From Erodium maritimum (lineage: Eukaryota; Streptophyta; Magnoliopsida; Geraniales; Geraniaceae): 64,000 nt of DNA. Location of the stretch: NCBI GenBank assembly GCA_963921825.1, contig OY997594.1, positions 18,357,001 to 18,421,000 of the forward strand, read 5' to 3'. Under the pieces are notes generated by a model. The model was given only the letters and a program-made list of their open reading frames with translations, was not told where the DNA came from and searched no databases. Made by a program: the position numbers and the translations under genes. Below are positions 46,139 to 58,124 of the stretch, piece by piece. Position 1 is the stretch's first letter; each line of letters begins with the position of its first letter.

Positions 46139-47810
46139 TGTTGGGTCTCGAGGTAGGGTTGGAGATGAACCAACTCGCAGCGGAAAATCAATGAAAACCA
46201 AGAGACGATTAAAGCATGAAACAACTAACAAAGAATGGATTCACAAGAGAAAAATTCAGCACTATTTCTTACCAAAACAAGAACACCGGTTAACGAATGA
46301 TTGGCTTGAGTCTCCAAGACGCCTACGTATCCACATGGGAATCAAAGCCACGTAGTTCTTCTCTTTGAGGACTCAAGAACACAAAAATGGAGGTGGAAAC
46401 TAGCCAAACCCGAAATGGCCATGGAAGAGGGAGAGAAAATGTGTTTCCTATTCTTGTCTTGTGTTTGTTATGTTGAAAAAAGATGACTTAAACATAACAA
46501 AACTCATACTTGTCCAACTAAAGGCATGGGACAAGTATGGTGTCAAGTAAGGTGTAAATAGGACAAAGTATGGCAAGACAAGATTAGGTTAGGTGGTGAA
46601 TCACCAACACCTTAATCCTTGTCTTGCTTACTTAGTACTAATTAATCAAGACTTGATTAATTAGTTCCATGGGCCTTTCATGGGCCTCTTGGAACATGGC
46701 CCGTGGCCATTTCCAACGAGGTCCCGTGATTCGCTCATCGCCTCCATGCCTTCCATACCGGAAATGTCCAACATTATCCGACGCGATCAATCCCAAGACT
46801 CCAAGCCTTGTCTCGATCCGTAAAGTCCTATTCACTTACGGGCACATGACCCAAAACCCAGTTTTGGTCCTGTCCCGAGACAACTCCCTTTTGGCCATTC
46901 TCCATAAATGTGTCAATGAGTTTCATCCTCCGGTGTGACCCTTAGGTTTATGCATGTCAATAGATCAACGTAAAATCCCATTTTACTTGATCCTATTTAA
47001 GTGGCAACTAACGAGACTTTAGTATTGCCTGACACTACATAACGAATCGACCCTATCGATTCTAACCTTTCCGTCGTCCCTGTCATTATCCTTTTATCTC
47101 CGATATCCTGATTGAGATAAGGCATAGAGCCGTCATCCTTATTATTCTCAATCACCGTTCCTTGATATGTGAGATGACTGAAGATATGATACCCAGTATC
47201 ATGTGCATGGCCATGCTATTCTTCCAGTCACTCTCGATCAAGTGGCCGAGAACCGATATCTTTCCCATACCTTAGTATGAGGGATAAATCCCTTAGCCGT
47301 CTTTCGTGTCACTCATGTAGCCCGTCCTCAAGCCAATCCTGGCCGTTATGGAAGCCCTGTTACGGACAACGTTAGGCTCAGGTCAAACTCAGTTGTTGAC
47401 TACATAGCGATCACAAAGACTCCTTGGTCTAAGGATACATGACAAGCTACAACACTGAATATGTTCATGACTTAATCTATGGCACATATTCAGGGCAGGT
47501 CGTCCAATATCATGTCCCACATGATATCTATGATCAGACTCCGGAATCCCATTCCAATGACTAACAGAACGTAAGCCATAAAGAGCCATTTTTCATACTA
47601 GTCGCTTCTAGTGAAGCTTTGTTGACTAGGGACCCATCGAGTGTGATCTATCTCGATCTATGGTTCTATTCGCATGGTGGGCATAGATCAGAGCACACAT
47701 CGATATATTACTCCAACACATAAGTAATATAAAGCCGCTTTAATTTTATTGCTAACGATGATATATACATTTGGACATTTAGGATTGAACTACGGGCACT
47801 AAGACTAACA
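46139..47810 (-). repeat. 3' LTR of copia A
   Basis: On the minus strand it starts TGTTAGTCTTAGTGCCC and ends CTCGAGACCCAACA. The minus-strand polypurine tract AAGTGGGAGAT (47811-47821) lies directly upstream. A TATA-like TTAAATAGG lies about 810 bp into the LTR. Open frames of 65 and 89 codons exist on the two strands and recur in the other LTRs. Confidence 0.95.
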
Positions 47811-47960
47811 ATCTCCCACTTGCCCTAGTTCCAATCTAAACTCCAATATGTCCCCATCGACTTACATGTATAACATGTTCAGGCAGTGACACTGCCTTAG
47901 TCAAAGGGTTGGCTATGTTATCATCTGTTGCAATATCGGTTATCTTCACTTCACCTCAGT

Positions 47961-50900
47961 TCAGTATTTATCTGATGAGGTGGATACGCCGCAGTACATG
48001 TTTGGATTTGTTATACGATCTAGGATTTTAGCTTGCGCAATGGCCCTTGTGTTGTCGCAAGATGGATTCACCGGGCTGGATGGGTTTTTAATTACACCCA
48101 GCCCTGCCATGAATTTCCAAATCCACATAGCCTCCTTAGCTGCCTCTGCAGCATCCATGTACTTGGCCTCTGTCGTAGATTCGGCAATGGTATCTTGCTT
48201 TACGCTTTCCCAGCTAAAGCTCTGCCATTCAGCGTAAACACATATCCTGATTGACTTCTAAAGTCATCTGGATTTGTCTTGGAAAACTAGCGTCTACTCA
48301 TCCTTCGACGACTAGTTCAGCATCATCTTTCCCCCGGGTTAGAATGATGTCTACTGGTACAACATAAGGCTTACGAGAAGTCTGGTCTCATACATGTCAT
48401 GGCATATATGATCGATCCTGCCCCCAGGCGCATAGGATTCTCATCATCCTTTTCAGCTCATCAGGTGTCTTAAGACACTGAGTCTTGCTGAGATGAATGC
48501 CATGACTAGTGGGTAAGAGTTCTTTCTTTGAATCGAGCATTAAGAACCTACTCAATGCCTTGTTCACATAGGTTCCCTGACTTAAATCCAAGACCCTCTT
48601 GGTGCGATCTCTACATATCTTAATCCTTAAGATATGAGAAGCATCACCTAAGTCCTTTATTGAAAAACACTTCCTCAACCAAGCTTTAGTCTCGTGCAAG
48701 GTTGGGATGTCGTTTTCAATGAGAACCAGAAAGGTAATATTGCTCCCACTAGCCTTCTTATAAACGCAAGATTCATCCTCGTTCTTGATTAAGCCAAATC
48801 CAATTACAGCTTCATCAAAACGAAGGATCCAACTCCGAGAAGTTCGTTTCAATCCATAAATGGATTTCAACAACTTATAAATCTTTCCTTTATTCTTCGG
48901 ATCGTCAAAACCTTTGGGCCAAGACATATAAACGTACTCAGTCAAATTTCCATTTAGGAAAGCGGTTTTGACATCCACTTGCCATATCTCGTAATTATGA
49001 TACGCAGTTATGTCAAGAAGAATTTGGATCGAATTTGACCATAGCCACTAAGGAGAAGGTTTCCTCATAGTCAATCCATGCCTATAACCTTTCGCCACCA
49101 GTTGAGCTTTGTAGGTCAGAGGGTTGCCATCCATGTCCATCTTCACCTTGAAGATCCATTTGCATCCGATGGTCCTCACACCATTGATGGGATCAACCGG
49201 TTCCCAGACTCGGTTGTCCGACATGGATTGCATTTCCTCCCTCATGGCTCCCAGCCATAACTCGGAGTTGGGCCCATCCACGACTTCCTGAAAGGTGGCT
49301 GGATCATCGTGATCCACCATGACTTCATTGTCACCTCCGGATACCATATCTTGGAGGTGGAAGATTGATCCTTTCAAATCGCCTTGGACCTTCCGGAATT
49401 GTAACAGGAATTGGTTCTTACTCTACGACAATCTCTGGCTCCTTTCTACTGGGTTGCCAATTGGTTTAGACAGATCTGTACCATCCTGAATTTCTTCGAG
49501 ATGCACAGTCCTCCCAATGACGTCTTTGGAAACAAAACTTCTTTTCCATAAAGACCCCACCCCAAGCGACGAACACCATGTTCTCACTGGGATTGTAGAA
49601 ATAGTATCCCCTTGTTGCTTTGGGATACCACACAAAGGTGCATATCTCAGATCTTGGTTCGAGCTTAGTCGAAACCAAATGTTTCACATAAGCCTCGCAA
49701 CCACAAATCTTTAGGAAGGACAAAGCGGGCATCATCCCGTACCATTTTTAAAATGGTGTCCCTTCCACACCATTCGTCGAAGCCCGATTCACTATGAATG
49801 CGGTCGTCTCTAGAGCAAAACCCCTAAAAGAGATTGGGAGATCAGTCCAACTAATCATGGAACAGACCATTGTCTAACAATGTCCGATTTCTCCGTTTGG
49901 CTACACCTTTCAACTACAGTGACCTAGGAGGAGTCCATTCCAAAAGGATCCCATTCTCTTTTAGATGATCTAATAACTCTGTGGTCAAGTATTTTCCACC
50001 TCGATCCAATCGAAGTGCCTTAATACCTTTGTCGAGCTGGTTTTCTACTATAGTCTTAAACTCTTTGAATTTATCAAAAGTTTCAGACTTATGTCTCACC
50101 GAATAGACATAACCATATTTACTGTAATCATCAGTAAATGTGATAAAGTAGCTAAAACCCCTCCTGGCAAGTGAACTTATTGGTCTACACACATTCGAGT
50201 GTATCAGCCCCAATAATTCACCCGCCCTTTCATCGCGATCGATAAAGGGCACTTTAGTCATTTTTCCCATCAAACAAACCTTGCACCTATCGATCGAATG
50301 GAATTCGAATGAACCTGAAAGCCCGCACTTCTGAAGTGCTGATAGGCGCTTCTTGTTTATGCGACCCAAATGACAGTACCATAACAGAGTTAGGTTTAAA
50401 TCGTTGGATTTAGACCTCTTAGTATTAACGGAATATATAGAACTTGAGGCATTGTTACCCATATCTAATATGTACAATCCTCCAACCATGTCAGTACTGG
50501 TATAAAACATATCATTGCATAGAACATTGAAAACTCCATTTCCAATATTAACATTATATCCTTCCTTGTCAAACACGGATACAGATATAATATTCCTACT
50601 AAAAGTAGGTATGCAATATACATTATACAATACTAAGACAAGGCCTCTTGGCAAAGCAAGACTCATGGATCCTACAACAGTTGCCACAACTCTGAGGTCC
50701 ATTTCGTGCTTTCCAAATCTCTCCTACTTTCAGCCACCATATATTAGTGCATGTGTGAGATTCAGTCATGGTATCTAATACCCATGAATCTTTGGAAGTA
50801 GAGAGATGTAGCTCTATAGAGTTAATACCGAATGAAGGCACGATCCCACCGCCCTTCCTTAGATCATCCAGGTTTCCTGATGAAGGCGCAGTCCTACTGC

Positions 50901-51331
50901 CCTTCTTCAGATCATCCAGGCTATTTGATGAAGGCGCAGTCCCACTGCCCTTTTTCAGATCAGCCGTGAACTTCCTGTAATCCCGGTTCCAATGACCAGG
51001 CTGTTGGCAGTAGAAGCAGACATTCTCAGGTGTCTCATCTTTCCTGCCAAGTGCGCATGGGCCCAGCCCTTGCCACTTCCAATTCCCTTGTTGACCATCA
51101 GAATATCCTTGGATCCCAGATCCCTGAGATATTCTTCTCAGCAGCTGATGACACTTCATGTAACTCTGATATGGTCTTAGAGACAGCCTTGTCAAGGACA
51201 TATTCTTTGCGTTCAGACTTGAGGACTATCCTCAAAATTCTGTACCAGTCCAAATAGTTTGTCCCATTTAGCTTGACCCTGTCAAGAATGGTTTTTAATG
51301 ACAAACTATTAATGTTCGCTGAATTTGCCAT
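47961..51331 (-). pseudogene. gag-pol polyprotein of copia A, multiply broken
   Basis: The gag start MANSANINS (51331) matches element B for about 48 residues, then jumps to KTISELHEV, so about 420 bp of gag is missing. The zinc knuckle reads CFYCQQPGHWNRDY, with the last Cys lost, and the protease site LDTG has become LDTM. The linker between them is tripled (50831-50967). In the integrase, HSDV has become HSNV, changing a catalytic Asp, and RSDRGGEY has become RLDRGGKY. In the reverse transcriptase the catalytic YVDD and following residues are deleted (FLVL joins IENDIP; 48397-48978). About 90 bp is lost near 48320, and RNase H (47961-48158) is frameshifted. No function can remain. Confidence 0.95.
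50831..50967. repeat. Three tandem copies of about 48 bp in the gag-protease linker of copia A
   Basis: The unit encoding DDLKKGSGTAPSS-type residues occurs three times in A and once in B. Each plus-strand unit contains GATGAAGGC, CCCA or CCTA, CTGCCC or CCGCCC, and AGATCA. Confidence 0.85.
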
Positions 51332-52873
51332 TTGATCTACAACAGATAAAATTCAATCAGTAAACTGAATAAATTTTATGAAGATCAAGCTTAAACACCA
51401 ACAATCAATTCTAAACCTTTAGAATCTGAAACCAAGATCCTTGATTCACTCGATTAAGCTGAACTAATGCTCACCACTTAATCGAGCTATGTAGGTAGGA
51501 CTCCATCCAATCACATCCAATGTGACTCTTGGCTAGGGTATGTACTTATGTACACGACTTACCCTATCTGTTACCCTAGCTCAACCTCAGGCCGAGAATC
51601 GTAGTCGGGTCCACCAATTTTCAACTATGGCTCGTCACTATGTAGGTGCTCCGCTAATGCGCACGACACCCACATATGTCGTCCAAACCTACTACCCCGC
51701 TTCCCCATGGATGCTCCGCTAATGCGCACGACACCCATAGGACGGGGAGGTAGTAAGGTGTTGATGATTGGGAGGTATCGGACATGACCCGCTTTTACTT
51801 GTCCAGTTGTGTTCAAAACTTTGGCACATCCTAGATGCGATGAGCACATCAACTACATTCCAAATGCAATGATGCCTCAAATTACATCCAATGTAATTCT
51901 TCCTTTGAACCCGTCAACTACATCCAATGCAATGACGGTTCTAAGGGTTCACACACAAGGATTAAAATTCCAATTTTATCTTTGCATGTGAGGTGATATG
52001 CTCGGTAAATAAAGTTAAGCATGCAATTCTAAAACACATAGAATTAATCATGCATAAACTAAACCAAGCATAAAGCGATAAATGTGCACATAATAGCCCC
52101 CTAAACTAACTCCCACTAGCTTCTTGAGCTCCACCGACTCCAAGCCGATGCCAACACTCGAAAAGCCACCAAATGACCTTTTCACCCTTTCTTCGTCTTG
52201 AGTAAAATATTACAATTTAATACACGACTCGCAGGTCGGGAATAAATAAATATTACAAACAAGTGGTTCGACGACCACACATTGAAAGAATAATTACACG
52301 CTAACTCTAACGGCTCGCAGGCCGTGAAAAGCGATAAATAATTAAATCGAGCTCGGGGCTATTATGTACACCATGCCAACATCACATCACACATCGTGTT
52401 ATCAAACAAGCATGTTATCAAACATCATGTGATTTTCCGGTTTTAATTAATAGCCAAGTTTCGAAATTTTTTGATGCTCGGTTTATCGAAACCGTTCAAA
52501 AATGAAACTTTTGAACATTTGATCTTCGAGTTCGTCATGACGGTTCCAAACTCGTCATAACTAACAAAACGGTTTAGCCTTGGCATATCAACCATCCAAT
52601 GGTCATGCTTGGCCTAGCTCCGTCCAACGGAGCCCCGTTCGGTCCCGGTTTCGGCTCCCCGAGAGTCCCGCTCCCGAGACCCGAAAAATCAAACTTTTTT
52701 CAAAATTTCCAGATTTGAAATAATTTTCAAAAATTCATTTTACATGCATTAAATCCATAAACAAGAATTTAAAACATGTTATCAAACAATTTAGCAAAAC
52801 AACATGCCAAAAACGAAACTTTCAAGCAAAACCGAAACTATGAACACCGTCTTGTGAATCCCGAAGGTAGCAC
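51332..52873. other. Long untranslated leader of copia A
   Basis: About 1.54 kb between the primer site and the gag ATG, closely matched by 62151-63684 in element B. It contains duplicated GCTCCGCTAATGCGCACGAC words (near 51649 and 51714) and several CATCCAATGTAA/CAATGCAAT words. No convincing gene. Confidence 0.8.
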
Positions 52874-52886
52874 GGCTCTGATACCA
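52874..52886 (-). other. Primer binding site of copia A
   Basis: Minus strand TGGTATCAGAGCC, complementary to the 3' end of initiator tRNA-Met, one base from the 5' LTR. Confidence 0.95.
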
Positions 52887-52887
52887 C

Positions 52888-54559
52888 TGTTGGGTCTCGA
52901 GGTAGGGTTGGAGATGAACCAACTCGCAGCGGAAAATCAATGAAAACCAAGAGACGATTAAAGCATGAAACAACTAACAAAGAATGGATTCACAAGAGAA
53001 AAATTCAGCACTATTTCTTACCAAAACAAGAACACCGGTTAACGAATGATTGGCTTGAGTCTCCAAGACGCCTACGTATCCACATGGGAATCAAAGCCAC
53101 GTAGTTCTTCTCTTTGAGGACTCAAGAACACAAAAATGGAGGTGGAAACTAGCCAAACCCGAAATGGCCATGGAAGAGGGAGAGAAAATGTGTTTCCTAT
53201 TCTTGTCGTGTGTTTGTTATGTTGAAAAAAGATGACTTAAACATAACAAAACCCATACTTGTCCAACTAAAGGCATGAGACAAGTATGGTGTCAAGTAAG
53301 GTGTAAATAGGACAAAGTATGGCAAGACAAGATTAGGTTAGGTGGTGAATCACCAACACCTTAATCCTTGTCTTGCTTACTTAGTACTAATTAATCAAGA
53401 CTTGATTAATTAGTTCCATGGGCCTTTCATGGGCCTCTTGGAACATGGCCCGTGGCCATTTCCAACGAGGTCCCGTGATTCGCTCATCGCCTCCATGCCT
53501 TCCATACCGGAAATGTCCAACATTATCCGACGCGATCAATCCCAAGACTCCAAGCCTTGTCTCGATCCGTAAAGTCCTATTCACTTACGGGCACATGACC
53601 CAAAACCCAGTTTTGGTCCTGTCCCGAGACAACTCCCTTTTGGCCATTCTCCATAAATGTGTCAATGAGTTTCATCCTCCGGTGTGACCCTTAGGTTTAT
53701 GCATGTCAATAGATCAACGTAAAATCCCATTTTACTTGATCCTATTTAAGTGGCAACTAACGAGACTTTAGTATTGCCTGACACTACATAACGAATCGAC
53801 CCTATCGATTCTAACCTTTCCGTCGTCCCTGTCATTATCCTTTTATCTCCGATATCCTGATTGAGATAAGGCATAGAGCCGTCATCCTTATTATTCTCAA
53901 TCACCGTTCCTTGATATGTGAGATGACTGAAGATATGATACCCAGTATCATGTGCATGGCCATGCTATTCTTCCAGTCACTCTCGATCAAGTGGCCGAGA
54001 ACCGATATCTTTCCCATACCTTAGTATGAGGGATAAATCCCTTAGCCGTCTTTCGTGTCACTCATGTAGCCCGTCCTCAAGCCAATCCTGGCCGTTATGG
54101 AAGCCCTGTTACGGACAACGTTAGGCTCAGGTCAAACTCAGTTGTTGACTACATAGCGATCACAAAGACTCCTTGGTCTAAGGATACATGACAAGCTACA
54201 ACACTGAATATGTTCATGACTTAATCTATGGCACATATTCAGGGCAGGTCGTCCAATATCATGTCCCACATGATATCTATGATCAGACTCCGGAATCCCA
54301 TTCCAATGACTAACAGAACGTAAGCCATAAAGAGCCATTTTTCATACTAGTCGCTTCTAGTGAAGCTTTGTTGACTAGGGACCCATCGAGTGTGATCTAT
54401 CTCGATCTATGGTTCTATTCGCATGGTGGGCATAGATCAGAGCACACATCGATATATTACTCCAACACATAAGTAATATAAAGCCGCTTTAATTTTATTG
54501 CTAACGATGATATATACATTTGGACATTTAGGATTGAACTACGGGCACTAAGACTAACA
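52888..54559 (-). repeat. 5' LTR of copia A
   Basis: 1672 bp, the same length as the 3' LTR. The differences I saw are one base near 53207 (CTTG versus CGTG), one near 53254 (ACTC versus ACCC) and one near 53278 (TGGG versus TGAG). Flanked by TGGAG at 54560-54564. Confidence 0.95.
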
Positions 54560-54989
54560 TGGAGAATCTGTACTACAACACTAGAATTTGAGAGAGGAAT
54601 CGTTGGATTTTTAGAGTTTCAACGCCGATGAATCTTCTACAATGAAAATAAAGGACATAAGAGTTGCAGAATCAGGGAGGTGATGAAGACAAAGGAGAAA
54701 CGTAGGCATATATTTAAAGTCCTAAAATTAACTTTCGACTTTCATGACGAATTTTTTTTTGCGGCACTTGGAAACCTTTGATTCGCCTGTCCACGATTGT
54801 GAGGGCCCGACAACGTCGAATCTGCAGAGTGTCAGAGTCGACAGATTCCTTGATACCGGTTTAATGACATGCATATTCAATGTGAACGAGACTCGTTTTC
54901 AGGGATTCGACGCAACTTTTTTTTTATTTCGACAGACTCAACTAACAGAGTTGATGAAGAAGATACGCCATTGTAGCTGCTCTAATACG

Positions 54990-56434
54990 AGATAAAGTTT
55001 ATTAAAATGGACTGTTGTTAAAAAAAATAGTATTACAGAAATTTTTTGACAAATAGAATGAATGAGAAATATGTTACATTATTAAAATAAAAAAAAGTTT
55101 AGAAACAATTATAAGATAATATTGATAGAAGAATATAAAGTTTATCAAATGATAATGATTATTATTTTCAATAAAACCTTCACGTAAGGACAGATAGAGA
55201 ACGTGATGCCCTGATAAGCTCGTAGGTAGTGACATTCGCTGACCACCAGACGAACTCGAGTTTGACATCCTCAAGAGGTGTCAAATTGTACAATCCAACA
55301 AGAAACATCTCGTAGGTCAATGTAATACACACCCATTGCCCAATAATATGCCCAAAACTTGTGCATCGTTGCGAACAATAAACATGCGAAAGATCCTGGA
55401 TTGGATCTAGAGGAGTGATGCTCCTATGGCATAGCCTTCACTAGGCCCGAGGATTGTTCCCTTGAAAGCAGTCCATTTTTTCCTTCCTTCACCGCCCCAT
55501 GCTCATCCCGATAGAGAAAGACCCACGTCGATTTGTCCGAGTTCTAAAAAACAACCTCGTTGACATTCACCATCAATCATCCCGTGGGTGGTGTGTCCCA
55601 AACAAGGGATGATTTTTGCGGTAATGGGGGCACCGGTCCCTATGTCGGTTATTCACTTCCTTCCATTTCCCAAACGGTCCCTAGCCATGATGGTTGTGCT
55701 CCCCGGTGAAAGATCGTCTCTGTTCCATACAAAGGCATTTTGGGGTTTTTCAAATTTCTTAGAGCCATACTGATATCTCAGCCCGTTGAGGACTAGAAGG
55801 GAGAGATAAAATCGAGGCCCACCAGTCAATAAGTACTGAGTCAACCAAAGAAAAAGACATAAATGATGCCCGGTCCCAAAAGTCTTGGGCAAAAGGGCAT
55901 TGTAAGAAAAAATGCATGATCATTTTTGATGTTCATTGGAAAATATGCAGGTGGGAGATCAGAACACATATAGTTCTGAGCATCGATGCTATCAGAAACA
56001 TTCCCGATAAAGCACGAGATACGAACAATTTGACTCGTGGAGGAACCTGAAGGTCCTAGGTAGAAGTCCATGTAGAGTTATCTCCTTAAAGTTGTCCATC
56101 CTCATTCATATATTGGAGCTCATAATATCGTTATTTGGAAGAATAGTGATCCTTCGGATTCGTGTACCAGTACCAACCATCGATCACCTGAGAGGTGACG
56201 AGAGGAATTTTCAGTATTTGGTGTTGGTCTTGATTAATGAAGCGAGTCTGAATTTCCCCGAGGCGCTAGACTCGGCCATTAGGATCCATACGAGATCTTA
56301 CCAGCCAGTTATCCAGCTCTAGCATTATGGTATGAACCCACATGTCTTCCCTTATGAGCCATGAGAATCTTGTAATCGTGGTCGTCGTACCAGACCCTGT
56401 GGCTCATCGAGCCCCCCAAATCATTAGTGGTTGG
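54990..56434 (-). pseudogene. LINE ORF2 C-terminal remnant interrupted by copia B
   Basis: On the minus strand, 56330-56160 reads RFINQDQHQILKIPL, then DGWYWYTNPKDHYSSK, the segment before the reverse-transcriptase zinc-binding region. It continues through QVPPRVKLFVS, NIKNDHAFFL and CPFAQDFWDRASFMS. Near 55240 LEDVKLEFVWWSANVTTYEL matches LEDVKLEYISRIANELAHWL of the LINE at 15972-20340. A typical LINE 3' end (GGTTTTATTGAAAATAATAA) lies near 55150. Stops and frame shifts are frequent. The upstream part of the gene would lie beyond copia B, outside the window. Confidence 0.7.
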
Positions 56435-58110
56435 TGTTGGGTCTCGATGGAGGGTATGAACACATACTTGCAGCGGAAATAACTCGAGACCATGTCATAG
56501 AACACTACCAAATATTAGATACACAAGAGAATAAACAATATGGATGTTTCCTTACCAACTAGTTCAAGAAAAGGAAGAGAACACCAAAGAAACGATGATC
56601 GGCTTGAGTCTCCAAGACGCCTACGTATCCAAATGGAATCAAAGCCACGTAGTTCTTCTTTAGATGACTCAAGAACACAACAAGAGGGGGGAAAAGTGCC
56701 AAACTCGAAATTGTAGTGTGAGAGGGAGAGAAGTTGTGTTTCTATTCTTGTCTTGTGATTTGTTGTAGGAAAAAGATGACTTAAACCATCAACAACCATC
56801 AAGGACAAGTAAGGTGTGAAGCATGGTGTGAAGTAAGACAAGCATGGTGCTAAGTATGGCAAGACAAGATGGGTTAGGTGGTGAATCACCAACACCTTAA
56901 TCCTTGTCTTGCTTACTTAGTACTAATTAATCAAGACTTGATTAATTAGTTCCATGGGCCTTGGTTGCATGGGCCTTTCATGGGCCTCTTGGAACATGGC
57001 CCATGGCCATTCCCAACGAGGTCCCGTGACGTGCTCATCGCCTCCAAGCCTTCCATACCGGAAATGTCCAACATTATCCGACGCGATCAATCCCAAGACT
57101 CCAAGCCTTGTCTTGATCCGTAATGTCCTATTCACTTACGGGCACATGACCCAAAACCCAGTTTTGGTCATGTCCCGAGACAACTCTCTTTTGGCCATTC
57201 TCCATAAATGTGTCAATGAGTTTCATCCTTCGGTGTGACCCTTAGGTCTATGCATGTCGATAGATCAACGTAAAATCCCATTTTACTTGATCCTATATAA
57301 GTGGCAACTAACGAGACTTTAGTATTGCCTGACACTACATAGCGAATCGAACCAATCGATTCTAACCTTTCCGTCCTCCCTGTCATTATCCTTTTATCTC
57401 CGATATCCTGATTGAGATAAGGCATAGAGCCGTCATCCTTATTATTCTCAATCACTGTTCCTTGATATGTGAGATGACTGAATATATGATACCTAGTATC
57501 ATGTGCATGGCCATGCTATTCTTTCAGTCACTCTCGATCAAGCGGCCGAGAACCGATATCTTTCCCATACCTCAGTATGAGGGATAAATCCCTTAGCCGT
57601 CTTTCGTGTCACTCATGCAACCCGTCCCCAAGCCAATCCTGGCCGTTATGGAAGCCCTGTTACGGACAACGTTAGGCTCAGGTCAAACTTAGTTGTTGAC
57701 TGCATAGTGATCACAAAGACTCCTTGGTCTAAGGATACATGACAAGCTACGACACTGAATATGTTAATGACTCAATCTATGGCACATATTCAGGGCGGGT
57801 CGTCCAATATCATGTCCCACATGATATCTATGATCAGACTCCGGAATCCCATTCCAATGACTAACAGAACGTAAGCCATGAAGAGCCATCTTTCATACTA
57901 GTCGCTTCTAGTGAAGCTTTATTGACTAGGGACCCATCGAGTGTGATCCATCTCGATCTATGGTTCTATTCGCATGGTGGGCATAGATCAGAAATCACAT
58001 CGATATATTACTCCAACACATAAGTAATAGAAAGCCGCTTTAATCTTATTGCTAATGATGATATATACATTTGGACATTTATGATTGAACTACGGGCACT
58101 AAGACTAACA
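56435..58110 (-). repeat. 3' LTR of copia B
   Basis: 1676 bp, TGTTAGTC...ACCCAACA on the minus strand. It is close to the copia A LTR over the U3 side (about 56880-58110), but the U5/R side (56435-56880) is much more diverged, with indels. Conserved open frames of 70 and 94 codons lie on opposite strands. Confidence 0.95.
57292..57300 (-). promoter_or_regulatory. Putative TATA box of the copia B LTR
   Basis: Minus strand TTATATAGG about 810 bp into the LTR, followed downstream by the remainder that would form R and U5. In copia A the same position reads TTAAATAGG. Assigned by sequence and position only. Confidence 0.4.
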
Positions 58111-58121
58111 ATCTCCCACTT
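58111..58121 (-). other. Polypurine tract of copia B
   Basis: Minus strand AAGTGGGAGAT immediately before the 3' LTR. The gag-pol TAG stop (58125-58127) is only 14 bp from the LTR, so there is no room for an envelope-like gene. Confidence 0.85.
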
Positions 58122-58124
58122 GCC

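Larger units (their letters stand above)
46139..54559 (-). mobile_element. Complete Ty1/copia element A, coding-defective
   Basis: Two 1672-bp LTRs, a primer site, a polypurine tract and a perfect 5-bp target duplication TGGAG (46134-46138 and 54560-54564) define a complete minus-strand insertion of 8421 bp. I noticed only three base differences between the LTRs. The internal region (47811-52887) is about 510 bp shorter than in element B. It has lost most of gag and the reverse transcriptase active site, and has many stops. The contrast between nearly identical LTRs and a ruined polyprotein implies movement of an already defective element by proteins supplied in trans. Confidence 0.95.
44525..54982. 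mobile_element. PIF/Harbinger-type derivative, split by copia element A
   Basis: The left end GAGCATCCGCAAT (44525) and the inverted right end GAGCAGCTACAAT (to 54982) are Harbinger-like terminal inverted repeats. The flanking triplets are TGA and TAA, consistent with a TWA target duplication with one change. Without copia A it is about 2 kb. It carries a decayed ORF1-like (Myb/SANT-type) gene and no transposase. A similar TTA-GAGCATCCGCAAT end occurs at 13479, beside a transposase remnant. Confidence 0.5.
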
